Counted from the first letter of the stretch, positions 14,862-21,316 are shown. The stretch is 28,502 bases of DNA from an uncultured Christensenellaceae bacterium (GCA_910586825.1 CAJUJF010000021.1:1-28502); one strand, 5' to 3'. The notes: generated by a model not told the origin, from the sequence alone. Translations and numbers: made by a program.

Positions 14862-14901
14862 TTGATGAGTCCATTATATTCCCATTATAATGGGAAGTCA
14901 A
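14862..14901. promoter_or_regulatory. Overlapping divergent promoters of the DUF4190 and XRE genes
   Basis: Minus strand: TTGACT (14901-14896), a 17-bp spacer and TATAAT (14878-14873), driving the DUF4190 gene. Plus strand: TTGATG (14862-14867), an 18-bp spacer and TATAAT (14886-14891), driving the XRE gene. The two share the same 40 bp, so polymerase binding in one direction should exclude the other. Confidence 0.75.
14879..14896. promoter_or_regulatory. Operator O1: perfect 18-bp palindrome
   Basis: TTCCCATTATAATGGGAA is identical to its reverse complement. It fills the spacer of the minus-strand promoter and contains the -10 box of the plus-strand promoter. Its arms (TTCCCA-N6-TGGGAA) recur at 14908-14925. 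Confidence 0.7.
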
Positions 14902-14907
14902 GTATTT

Positions 14908-14925
14908 TTCCCAAAATTATGGGAA
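14908..14925. promoter_or_regulatory. Operator O2: second TTCCCA-N6-TGGGAA palindrome
   Basis: Its arms are identical to those of O1 with the same 6-bp spacing; the flanking TT and AA extend the symmetry to 14906-14927. It is centred 29 bp from O1, just before the regulator's start codon. The layout suggests cooperative or autoregulatory binding by the adjacent XRE protein. Confidence 0.65.
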
Positions 14926-14936
14926 AATTATTTCCG

Positions 14937-15143
14937 ATGAATATGTTGTTCGCGGAGCGTCTGCGGGCGCTTCGGCAGGAGAAAAATATCGGACAGATCC
15001 AGCTTGCGAAGGAGCTGGACGTGGGGAAGTCGGTCATCAGTTTATGGGAGCTGGGGAAGTGCGAACCGACGCTTTCGAAGCTCGTTTCGATGGCGCAGTT
15101 TTTCGGCGTGAGCATCGACTATCTGGCGGGAATCGAAGATTGA
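14937..15143 (+). CDS. Small XRE-family transcriptional regulator
   Basis: A 68-residue single-domain helix-turn-helix protein (FAERLRALRQEKNIGQIQLAKELDVGKSVISLWELG...GVSIDYLAG). It is a Cro/CI-type DNA-binding domain with no effector domain, so it probably acts as a dimer at palindromes. The start is uncertain: ATGs at 14919, 14937 and 14943 are in frame and none has a Shine-Dalgarno sequence. 14937 is chosen because the fold begins just after it; 14919 would add six residues and lie within O2. It is likely to autoregulate and to control the divergent DUF4190 gene through O1 and O2. Confidence 0.88.
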   Translation: MNMLFAERLRALRQEKNIGQIQLAKELDVGKSVISLWELGKCEPTLSKLVSMAQFFGVSIDYLAGIED

Positions 15144-15159
15144 ATAATTGCAGAAAACA

Positions 15160-15191
15160 AACGGGCGCGCGGAGATCTCCGCGCGCCCGTT
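15160..15191. terminator. Perfect 32-bp GC-rich palindrome, bidirectional terminator
   Basis: Positions 15160-15175 are the exact reverse complement of 15176-15191. It lies between the convergent XRE gene and pyk. The minus-strand side continues TGTTTTC and the plus-strand side CTTGATTG, so the T tracts are weak but the stem is very strong. Confidence 0.7.
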
Positions 15192-15204
15192 CTTGATTGT
15201 AAGG

Positions 15205-16617
15205 TTATACCGTTTCGATATTGATGAGGTTGGAATTGCCGCTCTTCCCGTTGGGAGTGCCGCCCGTAATGACGATGACGTCGTTTTTCCCGACGAGTCC
15301 CGAATCTTTCGCCGCCTGTTTTGCGAAGTGGAAGAGGACGTCGACCGAATGGTATTCTTCGCTCAGCGCGGGCAGGACGCCCCAGCTCAGCGCGAGTTTC
15401 TGATAGCTTCTCGGATCGGTCGTCATGCCGATGATGTCGATCATCGGGCGGAAGCGGGAAACCATCTTCGCCGTGTTGCCCGTGCGGGTGCAGACGACGA
15501 TCGCCTTGGCGCAAACGTCGCGTGCGAGCAGGCAAGCCGAATGGGAGAGCGCGTCGGACAGCCCGCGGATGAGGAATTCGCTGTCGTCCACCGCTTGAAT
15601 AAAGGACTGTTTGGATTCCGCGCGCATCGCGATTTTCGCCATGGCTTTTACCGCTTCCACGGGATAGGCGCCCGCCGCGGTTTCGCCCGAGAGCATGACC
15701 GCGCTCGAACCGTCGTACACGGCGTTCGCGACGTCGGAAATTTCCGCGCGGGTGGGGCGGGGATTTTTGATCATCGATTCGAGCATTTCGGTTGCCGTAA
15801 TGCAGCGTTTTCCGGCAATGCGGCACGCGGTGATGATCGTCTTCTGGATATCGGGCAGTTCCTCGTAGGGGATTTCCACGCCCATGTCTCCGCGCCCGAT
15901 CATGATCCCGTCCGAAACGTCGAGGATTTCTTGCAGGTGATTCACGCCCGTGCGGTTTTCGATTTTTGCGATCAGGTCGATGTCGTCGGAGCCGTGTTCG
16001 TGCAGGAAGTTGCGGACGTCGAGAATGTCCTGCGCCTTGGAGACGAACGAGCATGCCACGAAATCGACGTTTTGCTCGATGCCGAAGAGCAGGTCGGCTT
16101 TGTCCTGTTCGGAGAGATAGGTGAGGTGCAGTTCTTTTTCGGGAAAGAACATGCTCTTGCGGTTGGAGAGTTCGCCGCCGATCAGAACGGTACAGACCAC
16201 GTCCGGCTTTTTCACTTCTTTGACTTCGAATACCATCAGTCCGTTGTTCAAAAGAATTTTATCGCCGGGGAAGAGGTCTTCGCAGATCCCCGCGTACGAG
16301 ACGGCGACGCGTTCGGCGTTTCCCGTCACGTCTTCCGTCGTAAAGGTAAAAGTATTGCCTTCTTTTAAAAAGATCTTGCCGTTTTCAAACGTTTTAATGC
16401 GGAACTCCGGTCCCTTCGTGTCGAGCAGGATCGGGAGCGCAATGTTTTTCTTTTGCCGCACCTTTTTGATCATGGCGATTTTTTTCGCGTGTTCTTCGTG
16501 CGTGCCGTGCGAAAAATTGATGCGCGCCACGTTCATGCCCGCGTCGGCCATTGCGGAGAGGATTTCTTCGCTGTCGGTCGCGGGGCCGAGTGTGCAAACG
16601 ATTTTTGTTTTTTTCAT
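15205..16617 (-). CDS. pyk: Pyruvate kinase
   Basis: Converts phosphoenolpyruvate and ADP to pyruvate and ATP, the last step of glycolysis. The 470 residues match the E. coli PykF length. The protein starts KKTKIVCTLGPATDS and shows NVARINFSHGTHEEH, DTKGPEFRI, the active-site segment IAKIENRTGV with catalytic Lys, GRGDMGVEIP and SGETAAGAYPVEAV. The C-terminal allosteric domain is present. The extra PEP-utiliser-like domain seen in Bacillus Pyk (about 585 residues) is absent. The ATG at 16617 is preceded by AAGAGG. It is monocistronic, with its promoter at 16653-16681 divergent from rnpB. Confidence 0.96.
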   Translation of the reverse strand: MKKTKIVCTLGPATDSEEILSAMADAGMNVARINFSHGTHEEHAKKIAMIKKVRQKKNIALPILLDTKGPEFRIKTFENGKIFLKEGNTFTFTTEDVTGNAERVAVSYAGICEDLFPGDKILLNNGLMVFEVKEVKKPDVVCTVLIGGELSNRKSMFFPEKELHLTYLSEQDKADLLFGIEQNVDFVACSFVSKAQDILDVRNFLHEHGSDDIDLIAKIENRTGVNHLQEILDVSDGIMIGRGDMGVEIPYEELPDIQKTIITACRIAGKRCITATEMLESMIKNPRPTRAEISDVANAVYDGSSAVMLSGETAAGAYPVEAVKAMAKIAMRAESKQSFIQAVDDSEFLIRGLSDALSHSACLLARDVCAKAIVVCTRTGNTAKMVSRFRPMIDIIGMTTDPRSYQKLALSWGVLPALSEEYHSVDVLFHFAKQAAKDSGLVGKNDVIVITGGTPNGKSGNSNLINIETV

Positions 16618-16652
16618 AAAAACCTCTTGGTCTGGTTAAATTTTCAGCATTT

Positions 16653-16681
16653 ATTTTATCAAGAAAGCGTGTAAAAAACAA
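16653..16681 (-). promoter_or_regulatory. pyk promoter
   Basis: On the minus strand, TTGTTT (16681-16676), a 17-bp spacer and TAAAAT (16658-16653). It lies back to back with the rnpB promoter. Confidence 0.65.
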
Positions 16682-16699
16682 GTATTTTTTTGCGGTTTG

Positions 16700-16708
16700 T
16701 GCTATAAT
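16700..16708 (+). promoter_or_regulatory. rnpB promoter (extended -10)
   Basis: TGCTATAAT (16700-16708) is an extended -10 element. No good -35 box lies at the expected distance (around 16680-16685). Transcription should start near 16715, at the 5' end of the RNase P RNA. Confidence 0.6.
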
Positions 16709-16715
16709 TATCGTA

Positions 16716-17062
16716 ATCCGAGTGAACTACGCGGTCGCGGCGTACCTTTGCGTACGATGAGGAAAGTCCGGGCATCGCAGGGCAGGACGCCTGATAACGT
16801 CAGGTGGAGGCGACTTCAAGGAAAGTGCAACAGAAATAAACCGCCGCGCGAGCGGTAAGGATGGAAAGGCGAGGTAAGAGCTCACCGACGGGGCGGTAAC
16901 GTCCCGTGCCATGTAAACCCCGTCCGATGCAAGTTTGGGTTTTGCTCGCATAGGGTTGCCCGCCCGAGTAAAACCGTGAATAACGCTACAACCTATCGGC
17001 GACGGTAGGTGTAGATAAATGACCGCGCACGACAGAACCCGGCTTATCGGTTCACTCGGAGA
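16716..17062 (+). ncRNA. rnpB: RNase P RNA, bacterial class A-like
   Basis: Catalytic RNA that removes the 5' leader of pre-tRNAs. The closing helix P1 pairs CCGAGTGAAC (16718-16727) with GTTCACTCGG (17050-17059). The universally conserved blocks are present in order: GATGAGGAAAGTCCGGGC (16757-16774), the AAGTGCAACAGAAA region (about 16824-16837), GGTAAGAGCTCACC (16873-16886) and ACAGAACCCGGCTTA near 17032-17046. The ends are approximate, set by P1. A terminator follows at 17082-17121. Short open frames here are chance. Confidence 0.95.
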
Positions 17063-17081
17063 TATTTTGTTATTTCGTAAA

Positions 17082-17121
17082 TTGCGCCCGCCGTGAGAAC
17101 GGCGGGCGCAAAACGCTTTTT
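17082..17121 (+). terminator. Terminator of rnpB
   Basis: A 13-bp stem, TTGCGCCCGCCGT (17082-17094) with ACGGCGGGCGCAA (17099-17111), has a GAGA loop. TTTTT follows after 5 nt (17117-17121). Confidence 0.7.
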
Positions 17122-17148
17122 ACGGAAAATTCAGTGTTTGATAATTGC

Positions 17149-17177
17149 AAAAATCGGACGGATTCCGTCCGATTTTT
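17149..17177. terminator. Bidirectional terminator downstream of rnpB and the YwaF-like gene
   Basis: AAAAATCGGACGG (17149-17161) pairs with CCGTCCGATTTTT (17165-17177) around a 3-nt loop, giving A/T runs on both sides. It serves the convergent minus-strand gene ending at 17196. Confidence 0.88.
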
Positions 17178-17195
17178 AAAATCATTCGCTTCGGT

Positions 17196-18086
17196 TTAAT
17201 CGTGCGAACAGAATATTTTACGGTAAACTCTGGCGACTCCGTTGCGGATTTTTCTGCCGAGGAATTTCAGGAAAGACGCAAACGCTTTCGCGTCCCTCTT
17301 GAAATTTTCCGTATCGCTCAGTGCGCCGACGATGAATCCGAGCAGGGTGACGAGCAGCCAGAACGGAATCGCGTACCAGAGGATCGGCGTATAGTACGGG
17401 TTGGATGCGGAGGGGAGAAAGAGCGAAGGGGTGAGCGCGGTAAAGATCTTCACGATCGGCTCGAATCCCTCGGGCGGGTGCATCAACCACAGCGGGTTCA
17501 GACCCAGCAGTTCTTCGTACAGGTTTTTCGCGTCTCCGTACCAACCGATAAAGATGCAAGCCATATCGTTGATCAGAACGATGAGTAACATGAACAGGAA
17601 CGCCAACCCGATCTTCCAGCAGTGTCGATGGGAGATACGGGTGATTCCCCACGCGATCGGAAGAATCGAAGTGAGGAACAAGAGCGCGTGACAGAGGAAG
17701 AACCGCAAAAATTCCCATTGCCAGATGGTTTTTCCGAGAAACCAGGTTGGCGCGAGCAACGCCAGCAGAGGACCGACCGATCCGACGTAGAATACGAGAT
17801 TTTTCCAGATCTCGTTTTTCGAAAAGAGGAAAAACGGCTGTACGAGGATCAGAAACGCACAAACGTTATACGCGGTGTTTTCAAGCGTAAATCCCGTACC
17901 GTACATGTGCGGGTACAGTTGTGCTTTAAAAAGGTGTTGTAAGATATTGAGTCCCATCATTGCCAGCAACACGGCGTACTGTTCTTTTTTCGGGCGGTTG
18001 CGGAACAAAAAATACAGTCCGAGAAAACAGAACAGCAAAAAGAGCAGATACAGGCAATGCGCGGTAGAACCGTAACCGATAATCAC
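17196..18086 (-). CDS. YwaF/TIGR02206-like integral membrane protein
   Basis: A 296-residue polytopic membrane protein with about seven hydrophobic segments. It resembles the YwaF (TIGR02206, TMEM164-related) family of unknown function. Shared features include an N-terminal helix starting close to the start, NTAYNVCAFLILVQPFFLF in the third helix region and WEFLRFFLCHALLFLTSILPIAWG mid-protein. A basic cytoplasmic tail (KFLGRKIRNGVARVYRKIF) ends it. The start is a GTG at 18086, preceded by AGAGGA. The assignment is by remembered family pattern, so treat the name as tentative; the membrane topology is clear. Single gene with promoter 18158-18186. Confidence 0.8.
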   Translation of the reverse strand: MIIGYGSTAHCLYLLFLLFCFLGLYFLFRNRPKKEQYAVLLAMMGLNILQHLFKAQLYPHMYGTGFTLENTAYNVCAFLILVQPFFLFSKNEIWKNLVFYVGSVGPLLALLAPTWFLGKTIWQWEFLRFFLCHALLFLTSILPIAWGITRISHRHCWKIGLAFLFMLLIVLINDMACIFIGWYGDAKNLYEELLGLNPLWLMHPPEGFEPIVKIFTALTPSLFLPSASNPYYTPILWYAIPFWLLVTLLGFIVGALSDTENFKRDAKAFASFLKFLGRKIRNGVARVYRKIFCSHD

Positions 18087-18157
18087 AGAAATGTCCTCTT
18101 TTGATAGTGTGCGCTTTCCGACGCAACGTAAACACGGTTGCGTGTTTTATACAATAT

Positions 18158-18186
18158 ATTTTAACACACGACGATCGCGATTGCAA
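18158..18186 (-). promoter_or_regulatory. Promoter of the YwaF-like gene
   Basis: On the minus strand, TTGCAA (18186-18181), a 17-bp spacer and TAAAAT (18163-18158). The leader contains a 7-bp hairpin (ACGCAAC/GTTGCGT at 18121-18143), possibly regulatory. Confidence 0.6.
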
Positions 18187-18228
18187 GCGTTAACGCGTAA
18201 ATTGACCTTCGCGCGCCCGATATTTCAC

Positions 18229-18264
18229 AAAAAGAAACCCCGATCGGAAGCGATTCCGTCGGGG
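18229..18264 (-). terminator. Likely terminator of the 81-residue protein gene
   Basis: On the minus strand CCCCGACGGAA and TTCCGATCGGGG (18264-18238) form a stem with a small internal bulge, followed by TTTCTTTTT. It lies about 105 bp after the gene. The interval 18265-18367 holds a further nested inverted repeat (CTGTCG...CGACAG enclosing ACGATT...AATCGT, about 18312-18350) and no gene. Confidence 0.65.
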
Positions 18265-18367
18265 GAGTTGCCGCGTTTTTCGGGCGCCGAGTTTCGGAAC
18301 GATACGGAACCCTGTCGTTAGGACGACGATTTGTAATCGTGCGACAGCGATTAAGAATTGATTTTGC

Positions 18368-18613
18368 TCAGCCCTCGTAACGGTCGAGGTTGGCGCGGAT
18401 CGCTTCGATGAGGCGTTTTTCCGCGGCGATTTTCGAGTCTCTTGCAACCTTCGTGCAGACGAACGTTGCGTAAAGCTTCGAAAGATCGTCCACGAGGTTT
18501 TTCAGGTGTACGGTGTCGAGAATGTTCGTCGAGCCGCAAAGTTCTTCTCCCGTGGGCGCAGTCGCTGCGGGCGCCGCCGTGGGAATGGTGGGGTTCGGGG
18601 TGTTCTTTTCCAT
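18368..18613 (-). CDS. Unrecognised 81-residue protein
   Basis: I do not recognise this family. Residues 1-25 are a low-complexity Pro/Thr/Ala stretch (NPTIPTAAPAATAPTGEE). Residues 26-81 look helical (LKNLVDDLSKLYATF...KIAAEKRLIEAIRANLDRYEG), with two cysteines (26 and 53) and no signal peptide or membrane segment. AGGAGA on the minus strand (18627-18622) lies 8 bp before the ATG at 18613, which supports a real gene. The upstream region (18628-18783) looks like a structured leader. It may be a small cytoplasmic adaptor or spore/coat component; nothing decides this. Confidence 0.65.
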   Translation of the reverse strand: MEKNTPNPTIPTAAPAATAPTGEELCGSTNILDTVHLKNLVDDLSKLYATFVCTKVARDSKIAAEKRLIEAIRANLDRYEG

Positions 18614-18627
18614 AGAGATATCTCCTA

Positions 18628-18783
18628 TTTATATATTTGTCCCTGTTTGCAAAAGCCGTCGCGATGCGCCTCATGCAATGTAGCCCCTCGGAGGGCGGGA
18701 CGTTCTACCTTAGCCGCTCAACAAAACGGGACGCGTGAGCCATGATACGGTTTCGGTCATTATCATATAGTACGTCCGAAACC
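18628..18783 (-). ncRNA. Candidate structured RNA or leader upstream of the 81-residue gene
   Basis: On the minus strand this non-coding stretch begins with a GGTTTCGG/CCGAAACC stem (18783-18776 with 18756-18749). A competing ATGATA/TATCAT stem (18766-18761 with 18747-18742) overlaps it. A GC-rich core follows with GCTCA/TGAGC and GCCC/GGGC hairpins. GTCCC occurs twice and GGGAC once near the ribosome binding site. It contrasts with the AT-rich surroundings and has no open frame. I cannot match it to a named riboswitch. The gap 18784-18932 beyond it is AT-rich apart from a GC-rich patch with CCCCAAAGGGG (18849-18859); no gene is seen. Confidence 0.35.
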
Positions 18784-18932
18784 TTTTAAAAATGCATTCT
18801 TTCTATATAATACTTCGCCGCACTGCAATGTGTTCTGCTCCCTCGCCGCCCCAAAGGGGGCAAAGATCCGCCGCGTTTCCGCAGTCCACATAAATTCTCC
18901 GAAAAATTTTTAAAAAATATTGTTTCAAACGC

Positions 18933-18961
18933 TTGACAGATCATACTATGTAATGTATAGT
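18933..18961 (+). promoter_or_regulatory. padR operon promoter
   Basis: TTGACA (18933-18938), a 17-bp spacer and TATAGT (18956-18961). The mRNA would start near 18968, with AGAGGGG just before the ATG at 18984. Confidence 0.8.
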
Positions 18962-18963
18962 AT
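18943..18963. promoter_or_regulatory. Probable PadR operator
   Basis: ATACTAT (18943-18949) and ATAGTAT (18957-18963) form a perfect inverted repeat with a 7-bp spacer that overlaps the promoter spacer and -10 box. Palindromes of this AT-rich type at their own promoters are usual for PadR regulators, so autorepression is likely. Confidence 0.65.
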
Positions 18964-18983
18964 TATGCGAAGAGGGGTATTCA

Positions 18984-19298
18984 ATGGATATTCAGATGAA
19001 AAAAGGATTGCTCGACGTATGCGTACTCGCCCTGTTAAAACGAGGGGATTCGTACGGCTATCAGATCGTGTCCGAGCTTTCCGTTGTCATCGAGGTGTCC
19101 GAATCGACGCTCTATCCCATTCTCAAACGGTTGGAAACGGCGGGTTTGCTGGTTACATATACGCGCGAACACGGCGGCAGGTTGCGAAGGTATTACCGAA
19201 TTACGCGTTTGGGATTGAAGCGGGTGGAAGAATTCGCGATCGAATGGAAAGAATTAAAAAAGATCAATGCGTTTATTCAAGGAGGAATGGACGAATGA
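18984..19298 (+). CDS. PadR-family transcriptional regulator
   Basis: A 104-residue winged-helix repressor of the short PadR subfamily. Features: MKKGLLDVCVLALLKRGDSYGYQIVSEL at the start, SESTLYPILKRLETAGLL as the recognition helix, and the wing (REHGGRLRRYYRITRLGLKRVEEF). The short C-terminal helix mediates dimerisation. The ATG at 18984 follows AGAGGGG. It overlaps the next gene by 4 bp (ATGA), a pairing seen throughout Bacillota where PadR precedes a DUF1700 membrane protein. Probable signals are cell-envelope stress or small hydrophobic compounds; the ligand is unknown. Confidence 0.95.
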   Translation: MDIQMKKGLLDVCVLALLKRGDSYGYQIVSELSVVIEVSESTLYPILKRLETAGLLVTYTREHGGRLRRYYRITRLGLKRVEEFAIEWKELKKINAFIQGGMDE

Positions 19299-20914
19299 AA
19301 AAGCAAACGTATCTTCGCCGACTGCGCAAGGCGCTGAAAGGGGTTCCTGCGCGGGAGAAAGAAAAACTGATCGAGTATTATGCGGAGATGATCGACGAAT
19401 CGCGCGAGCGCGGCAAAACCGACAAAGAAATTTTTGCCGATCTCGAAACGCCGGAGCAGGTCGCCGCGGATTATTTCAACGCCAACGAAGGTCCCGTGGG
19501 CGGGCTGTACGACGACTACGACCGCGATCGTCCGCGCAGACGGCATGCGCCGCGATCCCGTCGTGACCGTTACGACGATTACGAAGAGCCGCCGCGCGGG
19601 CGCCGCGTCGACCGTCGGGAAGAGTACGAGCGCGAACCGGAATATCCGCGCGAAAGGCGCGGCGGCAGTGGCAAGACGCTCGTCTGGATCCTGACCTTTC
19701 CGCTTTGGTTGCCGCTCTTTATCGTCGCGTTTGCGCTTGCGCTGTCGGTATTCCTCGTCGGCGTTGCGCTCGTAATCACGGCGGCGGTCGTCACGGTTGC
19801 GTTCTTTGTCGGCGGCGTGTACATGATCGTCATGTCGTTCGGAATCATTTCGGCTTCCGGTTCCATTGCGGCGGCGCAGATCGGCGCGGGGATTGCTCTG
19901 ATCGGGCTGTGCCTGCTCGTCAGTCTGTTGGTGGGGCCGACGGCGCGCGGATTCGGCGCGTTTACGGCATGGGTTTTCCGCGGGTTCCGCCGTTCCGGAA
20001 AGGTTGCGGTTGCCCGCTCCCACGGCGCGCTGATCGGAAAAGCCGCCGTCGGAATTGCGCTCGTCGTCGTCGGTTGCGGCGTCGGCGCGTTCGGCATGGG
20101 GAAACTCGATTGGCAATGGAGAAACATCGCGCTCACGGGAGAATTTTCCGAACGTACCGAAACGGTTGTGCTCGCGGATCACGCAAATCTGTCCGTCGAA
20201 TCGGATAATCTCTCGCTCGTCATAAAACCCTCCGAAGACGGAGAGGCGAAACTCGTATTCTCGGACTGCACGGAATTTCCGAAAACGTTTTCCTGCGAAG
20301 ACGGGCGCGTTACGCTGAATTCCGGAAGTTGGACGACGAATTTCTGGGAGAATCAGCGCATGGTCTGGTCGCACGGCGTATTTTACTCTGCGGTGATCAG
20401 CGTTTATAATCGGGCGGTTCTCTATCTTCCGGCAGACAGGATCGAATCTCTTTCGCTGACCGTTCAAAACGGAGAGGTGCGCATGGAAGACGTTTCGGTG
20501 CAAAATGCCGAAATCAATTCCCAAAACGGATACGTTTCGGTGAGAAACGGAAGCTTCGGAAATCTTTCGGTCAAGACGAACAACGGTTACGTTGCGTTGG
20601 AAGAGATCACGGCGGAAAAAGTCGCCGCCAACACCGATAACGGATACGTCAAATTGAAAAACGTCGTTTCCGATACGGTTGAAGCGGATACCGACAACGG
20701 TGCCATCAGTCTTTCGCGGGTACTCGGAAGCGTGCTTCGGTTTCGTTCGGGAAACGGTTCCGTCAACGGGAGTCTGATCGGGAAAACGGAAGACTACAAG
20801 ATCACTGCCAAGACCCAGCTCGGTTCCTGCAACCTCAAAGATACCGAATCGGGGGAGAGGACGCTGGAAGTGAAAACAGGCTGCGGAGAAATCAAAATTT
20901 CGTTTGTGGAATGA
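19295..20914 (+). CDS. DUF1700 (HAAS) and DUF4097 membrane protein
   Basis: A 539-residue protein that probably senses or acts at the envelope. Residues 1-62 are a HAAS/DUF1700 domain (YLRRLRKALKGVPAREKEKLIEYYAEMIDE...LETPEQVAADYF), which partners PadR. Residues 70-124 are a strongly charged Arg/Asp/Tyr linker. About five hydrophobic helices span 129-268. Residues 280-539 form a DUF4097 beta-helix: repeating strands with NGYV, NGEV and DNG turns. The start at 19295 is chosen because it overlaps the padR stop (ATGA) and follows GGAGGAATGG; the frame is open further upstream without support. The highly charged linker is unusual for the family. Co-transcribed with padR and ended by a hairpin at 20921-20950. 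Confidence 0.92.
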   Translation: MKKQTYLRRLRKALKGVPAREKEKLIEYYAEMIDESRERGKTDKEIFADLETPEQVAADYFNANEGPVGGLYDDYDRDRPRRRHAPRSRRDRYDDYEEPPRGRRVDRREEYEREPEYPRERRGGSGKTLVWILTFPLWLPLFIVAFALALSVFLVGVALVITAAVVTVAFFVGGVYMIVMSFGIISASGSIAAAQIGAGIALIGLCLLVSLLVGPTARGFGAFTAWVFRGFRRSGKVAVARSHGALIGKAAVGIALVVVGCGVGAFGMGKLDWQWRNIALTGEFSERTETVVLADHANLSVESDNLSLVIKPSEDGEAKLVFSDCTEFPKTFSCEDGRVTLNSGSWTTNFWENQRMVWSHGVFYSAVISVYNRAVLYLPADRIESLSLTVQNGEVRMEDVSVQNAEINSQNGYVSVRNGSFGNLSVKTNNGYVALEEITAEKVAANTDNGYVKLKNVVSDTVEADTDNGAISLSRVLGSVLRFRSGNGSVNGSLIGKTEDYKITAKTQLGSCNLKDTESGERTLEVKTGCGEIKISFVE

Positions 20915-20920
20915 GTATAT

Positions 20921-20950
20921 GCGCCGACGATTACGTCGGCGCGTTTCTTT
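20921..20950 (+). terminator. Intrinsic terminator of the padR operon
   Basis: GCGCCGACG (20921-20929) pairs with CGTCGGCGC (20934-20942), followed by GTTTCTTTC. A second, stronger terminator-like repeat follows at 20952-20983. Confidence 0.78.
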
Positions 20951-20951
20951 C

Positions 20952-20983
20952 AAAAAAAGGTTCGCAACGGCGAACTTTTTTTT
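20952..20983. terminator. Bidirectional terminator containing the first feo palindrome
   Basis: GTTCGC-AACG-GCGAAC (20960-20975) is flanked by AAAAAAA and TTTTTTTT, making a near-perfect hairpin with T tracts on both strands. It is the first of three copies of the 16-bp palindrome and lies 27 bp before the feo -35 box. Confidence 0.8.
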
Positions 20984-21002
20984 GAAAATCCCTTTTAAAA
21001 AG

Positions 21003-21031
21003 TTGACAAGGGCATCTTTTCGTGATAAAAT
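21003..21031 (+). promoter_or_regulatory. feo operon promoter
   Basis: A perfect TTGACA (21003-21008), a 17-bp spacer and TAAAAT (21026-21031). The start site near 21038 places two palindromes in the leader. Confidence 0.82.
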
Positions 21032-21040
21032 ACGCATGAA

Positions 21041-21056
21041 GTTCGCAGAAGCGAAC
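21041..21056 (+). repeat. Second GTTCGC-N4-GCGAAC palindrome in the feo leader
   Basis: GTTCGC-AGAA-GCGAAC begins about 3 nt after the predicted transcription start. It is the same 6-bp arms and 4-bp spacing as at 20960-20975 and 21075-21090. Confidence 0.8.
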
Positions 21057-21074
21057 AATTTTTCGAAGGAAAGA

Positions 21075-21090
21075 GTTCGCCATTGCGAAC
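21075..21090 (+). repeat. Third GTTCGC-N4-GCGAAC palindrome in the feo leader
   Basis: GTTCGC-CATT-GCGAAC lies 34 bp after the second copy and just before the first feoA ribosome binding site (GGAGGAG, 21095-21101). Its arms could pair with those of the second copy instead, giving mutually exclusive RNA folds. Confidence 0.8.
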
Positions 21091-21103
21091 TTGTGGAGGA
21101 GAT

Positions 21104-21316
21104 ATGCCGTTGATTCTGGCGCCCGTCGGGCAGGAAATGAAAATCGTAAAAATCGCGGCGGACGAAAAGACGAAAAAGCATCTTGCGAATCTCGGCGTGA
21201 TCGTGCAGTCGGGCATTACGGTGCTTTCTTCGTGCGGCGGAAGCGTCGTGTGCATCGTGAAAGAGGGGAGACTCGCGCTCGACCGCGGCGTTGCTTCCCG
21301 AATTTTCGTTGCGTGA
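21104..21316 (+). CDS. feoA: FeoA-family ferrous iron transport accessory protein (first copy)
   Basis: A 70-residue SH3-like cytoplasmic protein that modulates FeoB. The start at 21104 follows GGAGGAG; earlier in-frame codons would run through the leader palindromes. Family features: MPLILAPVGQEMKIVKIAADEKTKKHLANLGVI, then a small beta-rich C-terminal part (GSVVCIVKEGRLALDRGVASRIFV) that matches the typical end of FeoA. It is the first gene of the feo operon. Two different FeoA proteins in tandem are common in clostridia. Confidence 0.92.
   Translation: MPLILAPVGQEMKIVKIAADEKTKKHLANLGVIVQSGITVLSSCGGSVVCIVKEGRLALDRGVASRIFVA

Noticed and set aside
14598..14936. N-terminal extension of the small XRE gene
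   Set aside because: The frame is open upstream but runs through the divergent promoter and across the DUF4190 gene. The HTH fold begins after 14937.
18663..18720. Possible tRNA (GGTAGAACGTC segment on the minus strand)
   Set aside because: Only a D-arm-like fragment is visible. No acceptor stem, T arm (GTTCGA) or proper anticodon loop could be formed.
21041..21090. LexA (SOS) box
   Set aside because: The Gram-positive SOS box is CGAAC-N4-GTTCG, the reverse arrangement. The halves here are GTTCGC-N4-GCGAAC, and the adjacent genes are iron genes.
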